A DNA stretch of 7,600 nt from assembly GCA_013813075.1 (NCBI GenBank), contig JACCSI010000158.1:1-7600 (forward strand), written 5' to 3'. The notes below the pieces were generated by a model. The model was not told the origin of the DNA and did not search any database. It worked only from the letters and a program-made list of their open reading frames with translations. Within the stretch, counting starts at the first letter, position 1. Each line of letters begins with the position of its first letter. Positions 1 to 5,701 of the stretch are shown here, in pieces. The DNA comes from Acidobacteriota bacterium. GTDB lineage: Bacteria; Acidobacteriota; Vicinamibacteria; Vicinamibacterales; UBA2999. A program made the position numbers and the translations under genes.

Positions 1-500
1 GTCAGCACCCGCGTCACGTCGGCGCCAAGCATTATCGACAGCGTCAGCACACCGTAGTCGCCCGTGCTGGGTTTGGCAACGAGACGGTCCGCGACCTCGC
101 GCTGCAGCATCAGCGTCGCGTCCTTGAACAGCCCGGATTCGGCGGCGGCAAGCAGCCGAAACAGGATAGGCGACGAGATGTTGTAGGGCAGGTTGCCCGC
201 CACCCGAACGTCGCCACCGAGTTGCCGGGCAATCTCGACGAGATCGACGGCGAGCACATCACCCGCGACCACGGTGACATTCGGCAGCGCGCGCGCCTCG
301 AGCACTGCGGCAAGATCGCGATCGACCTCGACCGCGACCACTTTCCCGACGCGCGACGCGAGCGGCTCGGTGATTGCGCCCCGACCTGGACCGATCTCAA
401 TAAAACGATCCGCGGGCCCCGGCTCGATTGCCGTCACCAGCTTGATGACCCAGGCCGGCTCGAGAAAATGCTGGCCGAATCGTTTACGCGCTTTCCCCAC
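1..500 (-). CDS. rsmA: 16S rRNA dimethyladenosine transferase RsmA/KsgA (C-terminus cut by window edge)
   Basis: RsmA (KsgA) uses S-adenosylmethionine to dimethylate two adjacent adenines near the 3' end of 16S rRNA, a late step in small-subunit assembly. About 166 N-terminal residues of the usual 260-280 are visible. Translation shows the N-terminal KRFGQHFL motif (residues 6-13), the SAM-binding EIGPGRGAIT (35-44), the acidic VEVD (57-60) that contacts SAM, GDVL (80-83), and the catalytic NLPYNIS motif (103-109) typical of adenine N6 dimethylases. I chose the GTG at 500-498 because the conserved region begins within a few codons of it and a GAGGAG lies about 10 bases upstream. The start lies inside the upstream metallopeptidase gene (17-base overlap, different frame), so translational coupling is likely. 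The identification is secure; only the C-terminal domain is out of view. Confidence 0.96.
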   Translation of the reverse strand, partial: MGKARKRFGQHFLEPAWVIKLVTAIEPGPADRFIEIGPGRGAITEPLASRVGKVVAVEVDRDLAAVLEARALPNVTVVAGDVLAVDLVEIARQLGGDVRVAGNLPYNISSPILFRLLAAAESGLFKDATLMLQREVADRLVAKPSTGDYGVLTLSIMLGADVTRVL

Positions 501-873
501 GCCAGTAGCGCTCCTCGATTTCCATGATCTCTTCTTCGCTCAAGCCGAAATAATGACCCAACTCATGAATCAGGGTTTCGCCGATTGCCACGACGATGTC
601 GTCGTCGTCGTCGCACTCTTCCTCAATGGTTGTCTGGTACAACGTGATCAGGTCGGGCAGGGTGTTGCCGTGCGCTGCCTCGCGTTCCGGTAGGGGAATG
701 CCTTGGTAGAGCCCCAGAATCGTGTCGTCAGGCTCCATCTCCATCTCGTCCAGCAGCGCCTGCGAGGGCCTGTCCTCGACCACAATCGCCACGTTGCGTA
801 TCTCGCGGGCGAACTTCGGCGGAATAGTGTCTATCGCCTCCTCGACCAGGCGCCTGAATTGCTCGCGAGTCAT
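484..873 (-). CDS. Zincin-like metallopeptidase family protein (Zincin_1 / DUF1025)
   Basis: A 129-residue protein with the zinc-protease signature HELGHYFGLSEEE (HExxHxxGxxE) at residues 103-115. The two histidines would bind zinc, the glutamate would be the general base, and the third ligand would be the acidic residue of the extended motif. Size and layout fit the minimal one-domain zincins of Pfam Zincin_1, whose physiological substrates are not established. There is no signal peptide or membrane segment, so it should be cytoplasmic. An acidic run (EEECDDDDD, about residues 85-93), encoded by five GAC codons in a row, precedes the zinc helix. I chose the ATG at 873-871 because it overlaps the nth stop codon as ATGA and the family-like sequence begins there; a longer reading frame upstream is only nth read in another frame. 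The rsmA start lies inside its last codons. Family assignment is firm; function is unknown. Confidence 0.88.
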   Translation of the reverse strand: MTREQFRRLVEEAIDTIPPKFAREIRNVAIVVEDRPSQALLDEMEMEPDDTILGLYQGIPLPEREAAHGNTLPDLITLYQTTIEEECDDDDDIVVAIGETLIHELGHYFGLSEEEIMEIEERYWRGESA

Positions 874-1577
874 CGGCGTTTTCGAGGCTTCGCCGCCACG
901 CCTGCGGCCTTGGCCGTGCGCGAGGCGAAACCGGCGCGAACCGCGACGCCTCCGGACCGATAGAAGTCGCAGTCTTTTCGGGCATTGCAACGCTCGCAGA
1001 GTGGCTTCGGCCTGCAAAGTCGGCGGCCATGCAGGATGAGCGTATCGGAGCCTCTGGTCCAGCGCGGCGGCGGCAGGTAGGCGCAGAGCCTTTCTTCGAC
1101 CGTTTCGGGTTCCTCGCTATGCACCAGGCCCAGCCGGTTCGACACGCGCAGAACATGACGGTCAACCGGAAACCCGGGAACACCGAGCGCGTGTCCGAGT
1201 ACCACGTTGGCGGTTTTTCGCCCGACCCCGGGCAGTTTGACGAGCGCGTCCATGTCGGCGGGGACGTCGCCACCATGATGGTCAACAAGAGCCTGGGCCA
1301 TGCCGACGATCGATTTGGCTTTTTGCCGGAAGAACCCCGTCGACAGAATGATCGGCTCGACGTCGTCCGTGCCGGCCCTGGCCAACGCCCGCGCGTCCGG
1401 GTACTTTTTAAACAACGCGGGGGTGACGATGTTGACGCGCGCATCCGTTGACTGCGCCGACAGGATGGTTGCCACCAGTAACTCGAACGGCGTGCGGTAA
1501 ATCAACTCGGTATCGGCGCCCGGATAGTGCCGTTCGAGGGCGTCGAAGATCCGCCGCGCGACCTCGCGAGTTTTCAC
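870..1577 (-). CDS. nth: Endonuclease III (DNA glycosylase/AP lyase)
   Basis: Nth removes oxidised pyrimidines from DNA and cleaves the abasic site by beta-elimination (base excision repair). The 235 residues align end to end with the family (E. coli 211 residues): an N-terminal helical region with LLVATILSAQSTD (33-45), the helix-hairpin-helix LPGVGRKTA (115-123) with catalytic lysine K121, and PVDRHVLRVSNRL (137-149) with catalytic aspartate D139. The C-terminal four-cysteine cluster is C188, C194, C197 and C203, spaced C-x5-C-x2-C-x5-C; E. coli Nth has x6 in the first interval. A basic tail of about 30 residues follows the cluster. The start is GTG (1577-1575), 11 bases after the DUF3467 stop, with only a weak ribosome site. 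The stop overlaps the metallopeptidase ATG by ATGA, so the two are probably coupled. Confidence 0.96.
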   Translation of the reverse strand: MKTREVARRIFDALERHYPGADTELIYRTPFELLVATILSAQSTDARVNIVTPALFKKYPDARALARAGTDDVEPIILSTGFFRQKAKSIVGMAQALVDHHGGDVPADMDALVKLPGVGRKTANVVLGHALGVPGFPVDRHVLRVSNRLGLVHSEEPETVEERLCAYLPPPRWTRGSDTLILHGRRLCRPKPLCERCNARKDCDFYRSGGVAVRAGFASRTAKAAGVAAKPRKRR

Positions 1578-1588
1578 AGACCGCCGGT

Positions 1589-1915
1589 CTAGTGGACCGG
1601 CCCCTTGTCGGGCGCCGGCTGCGGCTGTGGGGCATGCGCATCGGAGAAGATGCGCAGGTTTTCCTGCAGCGCGGCGATGAGGGTAGGCACGAACTGCACC
1701 GGCATGACCACGCGCGCCTTTACGGGAGCGCGCACGATGTGCTCGGCCTCAGCGTCGCGAATCTCTTTTTCGGACAGCGGCATGACCTCGCAGAAGGTGA
1801 GCGTAAAGTCGAACGGGGTATGCGCGACCCCGCAAAAATTGGCGTAGGTTCGTGCCGACCCACTGGGATCGTCATCGGGCACGATAGTAAAATTGATCTG
1901 CTTCCGCTCGGACAT
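1589..1915 (-). CDS. DUF3467 family protein
   Basis: A small soluble protein of 108 residues. It starts MSERKQINFTIVPDD and continues with TYANFCGVAHTPFDFTLTFCEV (about 23-44). It ends its conserved part with KARVVMPVQFVPTLIAALQ (about 66-84), followed by a Pro/Gln-rich tail. This pattern (an ARTYANF-like segment, an FDFTLTF-like strand, then VVMP...P.L...L) is the DUF3467 family as I remember it; no function is established. There is no signal peptide or membrane helix. The ATG at 1915-1913 is preceded by a purine-rich GAAGGAGGGG at 1928-1937, a good Shine-Dalgarno sequence but 12-14 bases away, slightly long. It lies between lexA and nth on the same strand, only 11 bases before nth, so it is likely co-transcribed with the repair gene. 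Family assignment is made from memory of the motif, without a search. Confidence 0.85.
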   Translation of the reverse strand: MSERKQINFTIVPDDDPSGSARTYANFCGVAHTPFDFTLTFCEVMPLSEKEIRDAEAEHIVRAPVKARVVMPVQFVPTLIAALQENLRIFSDAHAPQPQPAPDKGPVH

Positions 1916-2062
1916 GCGGCAAGTGTACCCCTCCTTCGCCCCGCGAGCCCGTTCACGGGCGTGGAAAAGCGCGCCATCAGAGCTTGCCGGCCATGCGTGC
2001 CCGCGTCGGAGCGAAACCCTCGCTCGCTTGCTGTCCGGCTCACCAACTTCGGCGAGGAGGTG
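1916..2062. other. Intergenic gap between lexA and the DUF3467 gene
   Basis: This gap of 147 bases separates two minus-strand genes. It holds the ribosome site of the DUF3467 gene and two small inverted repeats. One is GAGCGA/TCGCTC with a 5-base loop (2009-2025), about 40 bases past the lexA stop. The other is GCCCGT/ACGGGC with a 2-base loop (1947-1960). Neither is followed by a U-rich run on the minus strand, so I do not call a terminator. No clear promoter boxes are visible. It could hold a weak terminator or a promoter for the downstream four genes, but the sequence does not decide this. Confidence 0.5.
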
Positions 2063-2671
2063 TCAGTACTTGCGCATCACACCGACAACCACACCTTGAA
2101 TTTGCACGTTGTCTGCGTCGGCGAAGATCGGCTGCATCGTTGGGTTGGCCGGCTGCAGCCGGATGCGGCCGTTTTCTTTGTAAAACTTCTTCAGGGTGGC
2201 GTCCTGGCCACCGACCAGGGCAATGACCATCTCGCCATTGTCGGCGGACTTGCGGTCTTCGATAACCACCCAGTCACCGTCGCGAATCTGCTCGTCGATC
2301 ATCGAGTCGCCGCGCACCCGCAACACGTAGGTGTCGCGCTTACCGCTAATCAGCGACTCGGGGATCGCAATCGTCTCGGTGCCCGCCACCGCTTCGATCG
2401 GCATCCCCGCGGCGACAAACCCGAGCATCGGCACCTCGACGGCCCGACCCCCGCCCCGGCTGGGGAGCAGTTCGACGGAACGGCTCCGGTTCCACGCACG
2501 GCGAATGAAACCTTTTTCTTGGAGATTGGTAAGGTGCTTGTGCACCGTCGCCAGGGACGAGAGCGTGAAGCGCTTGCCGATTTCTTCGAGGCTGGGCGCG
2601 TACCCATGCTGCGCGATGAATTCGTTCAGATAATCGAGTATCTCGCGCTGGCGTTTTGTGAGCGGCTGCAT
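2063..2671 (-). CDS. lexA: SOS transcriptional repressor LexA
   Basis: LexA represses DNA-damage genes and inactivates itself by RecA-stimulated self-cleavage. The protein has 202 residues, the same as E. coli LexA. The N-terminal winged helix-turn-helix runs from TKRQREILDYL (5-15) through SLEEIGKRF and LATVHKHLTNLQEKGFI (40-56). The cleavage site is A88-G89 in GFVAAGMP (84-91). The serine-lysine dyad is S123 in RGDSMID (120-126) and K161 in ATLKKF (158-163). The C-terminal peptidase domain ends in QGVVVGVMRKY. All residues needed for self-cleavage are present. The recognition helix (SSLATVHKHL) is nearer to Bacillus-type than to E. coli LexA, so its operator need not be an E. coli-type box. 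The ATG at 2671-2669 is set by AGGAGG four bases upstream; the open frame extends far upstream but only as antisense of another gene. It is first on the minus strand and diverges from the pfkB remnant. Confidence 0.97.
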   Translation of the reverse strand: MQPLTKRQREILDYLNEFIAQHGYAPSLEEIGKRFTLSSLATVHKHLTNLQEKGFIRRAWNRSRSVELLPSRGGGRAVEVPMLGFVAAGMPIEAVAGTETIAIPESLISGKRDTYVLRVRGDSMIDEQIRDGDWVVIEDRKSADNGEMVIALVGGQDATLKKFYKENGRIRLQPANPTMQPIFADADNVQIQGVVVGVMRKY

Positions 2672-2673
2672 GG

Positions 2674-2681
2674 CACCTCCT
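2674..2681 (-). promoter_or_regulatory. Strong Shine-Dalgarno sequence of lexA
   Basis: AGGAGGTG on the minus strand, with four bases between AGGAGG and the ATG at 2671. It is the best ribosome-binding site in the window and fixes the lexA start against the much longer open frame upstream. Confidence 0.85.
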
Positions 2682-2699
2682 GAGGGGGCGAAGAAACCC

Positions 2700-2715
2700 C
2701 AAAGCCTGATCTTTG
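2700..2715. promoter_or_regulatory. 16-bp dyad CAAAG-N6-CTTTG, candidate LexA self-operator
   Basis: A perfect inverted repeat with 5-base arms (CAAAG at 2700-2704 and CTTTG at 2711-2715) and a 6-base spacer. It lies about 30 bases before the lexA start codon and directly after the predicted -10 box, so it would cover the transcription start. LexA usually represses its own gene by binding a short dyad over the promoter, and none of the LexA boxes I know (CTGT-N8-ACAG, CGAAC-N4-GTTCG, GTTC-N7-GTTC) occurs here. Its role as operator is inferred from position and symmetry only; a 5-base dyad can occur by chance. Confidence 0.35.
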
Positions 2716-2719
2716 CGGC

Positions 2720-2748
2720 AGAGTAACCAAACAAAAGGCGAAAGTCAA
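2720..2748 (-). promoter_or_regulatory. Candidate sigma-70 promoter of lexA
   Basis: On the minus strand, TTGACT (2748-2743, five of six matches to the -35 consensus) is followed after exactly 17 bases by TACTCT (2725-2720), a weak -10 that keeps the conserved first two and last bases. The spacer is AT-richer than its surroundings (it contains CCTTTTGTTTGG). The predicted start is near 2713, giving a leader of about 40 bases before the lexA ATG. Confidence 0.5.
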
Positions 2749-2764
2749 TGTCCACCGTAGCTGA

Positions 2765-3268
2765 TTGCCCGCCAGCGCTCGTGAAGCTTCCGCTGAACTT
2801 CTGACCGCCGATCGGTCCGTGGACGTCGTCGCGTTTGGCGAAAATAGCCTGGACTTGACCAGCGCGGCAGTCGGACTCGCCCGCCTCGGCTGGCGGGCAA
2901 AATACGTCGGCCGGTTTGGCGACGACGGCTTCGGGCTTATCGGGCGGCAAAGCCTGAGTGATGAAGGCGTCGACATCCGAGACATCATCGTGGTGCCCGG
3001 CGTGACCAGCCGCGTAGCGGTTGTCTTTCTCGAGCGTGCGTCGGGCAACCGCACGGTGCTGTGGAATCGTGATGTGGCGTTCGCGCTGCAACCCCAGGAC
3101 ATTAGCGTTCAGGTCATCGCCAACGCCCGTTGGCTCCTGGAACCGGCCGGCCCCGACCTCGCCCAGCTGTTGCGCTACGCCAATGCCGTCGCCGCGCTCA
3201 ATTGCGGGGGCCATGGCGCCCGAAGCGCCGCGCCAAGGCGAAGCGATGTCGAACCGTTCAACTTTTAG
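2765..3268 (+). pseudogene. Decayed PfkB-family carbohydrate kinase with two internal in-frame deletions
   Basis: The frame encodes 167 residues, against about 300 for PfkB (ribokinase-like) sugar kinases. The first beta-strand VDVVAFGENSLDL (19-31) is followed directly by TSAAVGLARLGWRAKYVGRFGDDGFG-like sequence (from 32). The substrate-binding loop and the GGQxxN signature that normally lie between, roughly 25-30 residues, are missing. The middle part is normal (SDEGVDIRD, then SRVAVVFLERASGNRTVLWNRD) up to ANARWLLEP near 124. It then jumps to LLRYANAVAALNCGGHGAR (about 136-154), the usual C-terminal helix and tail. The lost block of more than 100 residues would hold the ATP-binding part and the GAGD motif with the catalytic aspartate, so no kinase activity is expected. 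No stop or frameshift interrupts the remnant. The TTG at 2765 (or GTG at 2818) is a possible start, without a clear ribosome site. A short expressed protein cannot be excluded. Confidence 0.75.
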
Positions 3269-3375
3269 CGGCCCGGCCGGTCTAACCTGGCAAGAGCGAC
3301 GTGGCGATAGCACATGGATCCGCAACGCGTATATGGTCCGCGGCCGTCGCCGGGACCGCAAAATGGACGGTCAGA

Positions 3376-3924
3376 GTGGTTGCGCCTGAGCGCGACGACG
3401 CGGCCCTCGTAGCGGCGTGTCGCGCAGGCGACAACGGGGCGTTCGACGAAATCGTCGAACGACACCGACGCGCGGTTTATCAAGTCTGTTTCCGCTTCGT
3501 CAACAGTCACGAAGACGCCAGCGACCTCTCGCAGGAGACCTTCGTCCGCGCCTGGAAAGGTCTCCAGAACTTCAAGAGCGAGGCGGCATTGTCAACGTGG
3601 TTGTACCGGATCGCGGTGAACGTCTGTCTGAACCGCGTCAGTTTGAAGAAGCTCTACACCGAACCGCTCGAAGCGGATAAATTTATCGATCCGCGCGCCG
3701 AAGAACCAGGGGCCGCCCTGATTCGCGGTGAGCGAGCTGCAGCGGTCCGTCGGGCGATTGCGGGGTTGCCTGAGAAACAGCGCGCGACACTCATCCTCCG
3801 GACCTACCACGAGTTGCCGCACCAGGAGATCGCCGCGATTCTCGGCAGCTCCGTTGGCGCGGTAAAGGCCAACTTCTTTCACGCGCTGGCGAACCTGAAA
3901 AAACTGTTGGGACGTGAGCCATGA
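3376..3924 (+). CDS. ECF-type RNA polymerase sigma factor (RpoE-like)
   Basis: A sigma-70 family protein of 182 residues that would direct RNA polymerase to a stress regulon. Region 2 covers about residues 9-92, with EDASDLSQETFVRAW (46-60) and STWLYRIAVNVCLN (73-86). A charged linker follows. Region 4 (about 129-180) starts GLPEKQRATLILRTYHELPHQEIAAILGSS-like, and its helix-turn-helix runs from about 149 to 170. Regions 1 and 3 are absent, as in ECF factors. The last helix reads VKANFFHALANL where most RpoE proteins have V(K/R)SR..RAR. The start is uncertain: GTG 3376 begins shortly before the conserved region, and GTG 3301 would add 25 poorly conserved residues. Neither has a strong ribosome site. 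The stop overlaps the anti-sigma ATG (ATGA), which supports coupled production of the pair. Confidence 0.92.
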   Translation: MVAPERDDAALVAACRAGDNGAFDEIVERHRRAVYQVCFRFVNSHEDASDLSQETFVRAWKGLQNFKSEAALSTWLYRIAVNVCLNRVSLKKLYTEPLEADKFIDPRAEEPGAALIRGERAAAVRRAIAGLPEKQRATLILRTYHELPHQEIAAILGSSVGAVKANFFHALANLKKLLGREP

Positions 3925-4526
3925 ACCATCTGACACCCGACGAGCTCGTCGATGCCGTCGAGGCAACGCTTGCGGCGGCACGCCACACTCACCTCCAGCA
4001 GTGTCCGCATTGCAGCCGCGAAGTCGTGCAGCTGGCCGCCATCCTGCGCGAGTCGCGACACGTTGATGTACCCGAGCCCTCGCCGTTGTTCTGGGATCAC
4101 TTTTCGGATCGCGTACGCCAGGCGATTGCCGCCGAACCGGCGCCGCGATTTGCCCATTGGTTTGAGTGGCCGGTGCTGGCGCCGATGGCGGGTCTGGCGC
4201 TCTTGATCTTCGCGCTGGTGTCCGCCGTGCCTCAAGGTGGTGCAGGCCTCGAGCGCTTGCAGATGGCGGTAAACGGGCCCGGCAGGTCGGACACTGACAC
4301 GTCGGCTGCCGGCACGTCGGACAAGATGGCCGCCTCCGAATTTGCCGACGCCACGTGGGACGTAGTGTCGGAACTAGTGGGCGACCTCGATGTCGAGACG
4401 GCGGAGCGAGCCGGCATTGCCATTGGCCCCGGCAGCGCGGAGAGCGTCATGCTGCAACTCACTTCTTCGGAACAACAGGAGCTGGTGCGATTGCTGCGCG
4501 CTGAGTTCCAGCGAGCGGGCGGGTAG
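3921..4526 (+). CDS. Membrane-anchored anti-sigma factor with zinc-finger motif
   Basis: A protein of 201 residues, probably the partner that holds the preceding ECF sigma factor inactive. The cytoplasmic N-terminus begins NHLTPDELVDAVE and has H24-x3-C28-x2-C31, the core of the ZAS zinc-binding anti-sigma fold. A PSPLFWDHFSDRVRQAI stretch (53-69) follows. One membrane helix is evident at about 84-103 (WPVLAPMAGLALLIFALVSA, from 83). The remaining hundred residues, rich in Ser/Thr/Ala near the membrane and acidic further on, would lie outside the cytoplasmic membrane. They end in LTSSEQQELVRLLRAEFQ. The ATG overlaps the sigma-factor stop. Release of the sigma factor by proteolysis or by a change at the zinc site is usual for such pairs, but the signal here is unknown. 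Confidence 0.88.
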   Translation: MNHLTPDELVDAVEATLAAARHTHLQQCPHCSREVVQLAAILRESRHVDVPEPSPLFWDHFSDRVRQAIAAEPAPRFAHWFEWPVLAPMAGLALLIFALVSAVPQGGAGLERLQMAVNGPGRSDTDTSAAGTSDKMAASEFADATWDVVSELVGDLDVETAERAGIAIGPGSAESVMLQLTSSEQQELVRLLRAEFQRAGG

Positions 4527-4539
4527 AGGCGTGCCGTCG

Positions 4540-5088
4540 ATGTGGGGATCTGTCTCAGCGCTCGCCGTCAGCTTCGTAATGCTCGCCGCCTCGGCCTCCT
4601 CCGCGCAACAGCCGGGCGCCCCAGGGCCGGCCGTCGCGGCGACTGACGCAATGTCGCCGTCGCAGGTCAACCAGCTCTTTGACGCCATGCTTGTGATGCA
4701 GGCGCAGGAAGCGCTCTCGCTCGGCGAGCAGCAGTATGGTCAGTTCCTGACTCGCCTCAAGGTGTTGCAGGACACCCGACGGCGCAACCAGCAGGAACGC
4801 CTGCGTCTCATCGTCGAATTGCAGCGGATGACCAATCCGCGTAGCCCGCGCGCCAACGTGCCCGAATCGGAAATCAAGTTGCGTTTGAGCGCGCTGCAGG
4901 AGCTGGAGGGCCGCACAGCCGCCGAATTGCGAAAAGCGTACAACGGCATCGACGAAGTGCTCGACTCGCTGCAACAGGCGCGGTTCCGTGTTCTCGAAGA
5001 CGACATCGAGCGACGCAAGCTCCAGCTCGTGGGTCGGGCCCGGCAAAACAGCCCCAAACAGCCGCAGCGCCGCCCGCCCGGGCGATAG
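4540..5088 (+). CDS. Exported helical protein, Spy/CpxP-like
   Basis: A secreted protein of 182 residues. A signal peptide spans residues 1-22 (hydrophobic SALAVSFVMLAASASSA, then QQ, with an AxA-like cleavage site SSA). The mature part has a short Pro/Ala/Gly linker and then almost only charged, amphipathic helix: ALSLGEQQYGQFLTRLKVLQ (58-77), RRRNQQERLRLIVELQRMTN, an ELEGRTAAELRKAYNGID segment, and QQARFRVLEDDIERRKLQL near the end. The tail is basic and Pro/Gln-rich. The EQ...F...L...R pattern and all-helical character resemble the Spy/CpxP group of periplasmic chaperones and metal sensors, which cell-envelope stress regulators often control. This homology is inferred by eye and is not certain. 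I chose ATG 4540, ten bases after GAGG (4526-4529); GTG 4531 lies too close to it. It starts 13 bases after the anti-sigma gene, so it is likely in the same operon. Confidence 0.7.
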   Translation: MWGSVSALAVSFVMLAASASSAQQPGAPGPAVAATDAMSPSQVNQLFDAMLVMQAQEALSLGEQQYGQFLTRLKVLQDTRRRNQQERLRLIVELQRMTNPRSPRANVPESEIKLRLSALQELEGRTAAELRKAYNGIDEVLDSLQQARFRVLEDDIERRKLQLVGRARQNSPKQPQRRPPGR

Positions 5089-5089
5089 A

Positions 5090-5095
5090 TACAAT
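5090..5095 (+). promoter_or_regulatory. Possible -10 element (TACAAT) before the exported protein gene
   Basis: TACAAT matches five of six bases of the -10 consensus and ends six bases before the ATG at 5102. A transcript starting from it would begin at about the start codon (leaderless). No -35 box lies at the expected distance (GCGCCG), so this is only a candidate. Confidence 0.2.
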
Positions 5096-5101
5096 AGGGA
5101 C

Positions 5102-5683
5102 ATGAAGTCTGTCGCCGTCGTGCTGGCCGCCGTGCTGCTGATGGGCGCTTCCGTCAACCCGACGCGCGCGCAGGCCGACGCGTTCCAGAAGAAGCTCGCC
5201 CGCATCGTCCAGTTGGGTGAAGTAAAGCGCGACCGCGCAGAGCAGACCCCCATTTCGGAACTCGAGCTCAACTCGTATCTGCGTTTCAGCGCCGGCGACC
5301 GTTTGCCGATCGGCGTCACCGAACCGAGCATCGGCATCCAGAATCAGGGTCGGCTGAGCGGCCGTGCCGTCGTCGATCTCGATGTCATTCGCAAGAAGCG
5401 GAGCAGCGGTGGCTGGTTCGACCCCCTGAGCTATCTGACCGGCCAGTTGCCCCTCACCGCCGTCGGCGTGCTCACCACTGATGCCGGCCGAGGCAAATTC
5501 GCCCTCGAGACCGCGGCCGTCAGCGGCATCCCGATCCCCAAGTCTTTCCTGCAGGAAATCGTCTCGTACTACACCCGCACGCCGGATTTTCCGCAGGGCA
5601 TCAACATCGACGACCCGTTCGACCTGCCCGCCGAGATTCAAAGGATCGACGTCACTCAAGGCCGCGCCGTCATCCATCAGTAA
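5102..5683 (+). CDS. Exported protein of unknown function
   Basis: A protein of 193 residues that I cannot assign to a named family. A signal peptide is clear at 1-23 (MKSVAVVLAAVLLMGASV, then cleavage after TRA). The mature part starts with a charged helix (AFQKKLARIVQLGEVKRDRAEQ). It continues with ISELELNSYLRF (about 51-62), a beta-rich middle containing GRLSGRAVVDLDVIRKKRS and PLTAVGVLTTDAGRGKFAL, then SGIPIPKSFLQEIVSYYT, and ends LPAEIQRIDVTQGRAVIHQ. The order 'xSELELNxYL ... V.G....D ... G.P.P...L.E.. ... LP..I..I....G.A.V.Q' recalls secreted lipid-binding (DUF2993/TULIP-like) proteins. That is a weak guess without a search. The ATG is 13 bases after the preceding stop, with AGGGA close upstream, and recG starts 18 bases after its stop. 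Confidence 0.65.
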   Translation: MKSVAVVLAAVLLMGASVNPTRAQADAFQKKLARIVQLGEVKRDRAEQTPISELELNSYLRFSAGDRLPIGVTEPSIGIQNQGRLSGRAVVDLDVIRKKRSSGGWFDPLSYLTGQLPLTAVGVLTTDAGRGKFALETAAVSGIPIPKSFLQEIVSYYTRTPDFPQGINIDDPFDLPAEIQRIDVTQGRAVIHQ

Positions 5684-5701
5684 TTCTGGTCGGGTGCTAC
5701 C

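Noticed and set aside
1578..1590. AGACCG-C-CGGTCT inverted repeat between the DUF3467 gene and nth
   Set aside because: A one-base loop cannot form a normal hairpin, and an operator in an 11-base operon gap is unlikely.
1947..1960. GCCCGT/ACGGGC inverted repeat
   Set aside because: The two-base loop and lack of a U-run make a terminator unlikely; it is probably chance in GC-rich DNA.
2009..2025. GAGCGA/TCGCTC hairpin after lexA as a terminator
   Set aside because: The stem is only six pairs and no U-rich run follows on the minus strand.
1448..2683. Plus-strand open frame of 411 codons
   Set aside because: It is antisense to nth, the DUF3467 gene and lexA, all of which have firm homology; long shadow frames are common at this GC content.
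2685..2700. GGGG/CCCC pairing in the lexA leader as a regulatory hairpin
   Set aside because: Four pairs only, and no riboswitch-like structure around it.
3330..3335. TATATG as the -10 box of the sigma-factor operon
   Set aside because: No -35 element lies at a suitable distance, and it would fall inside the gene if GTG 3301 is the true start.
2672..3361. Long minus-strand extension of the lexA reading frame (to about 432 residues)
   Set aside because: The extra N-terminal part is antisense to the pfkB remnant, has no family resemblance, and LexA starts after a perfect Shine-Dalgarno sequence at full normal length.
5075..5084. CGCCCGGGCG palindrome at the end of the Spy-like gene
   Set aside because: It has no loop or U-run and lies in Pro/Gly/Arg codons, where such palindromes are expected.
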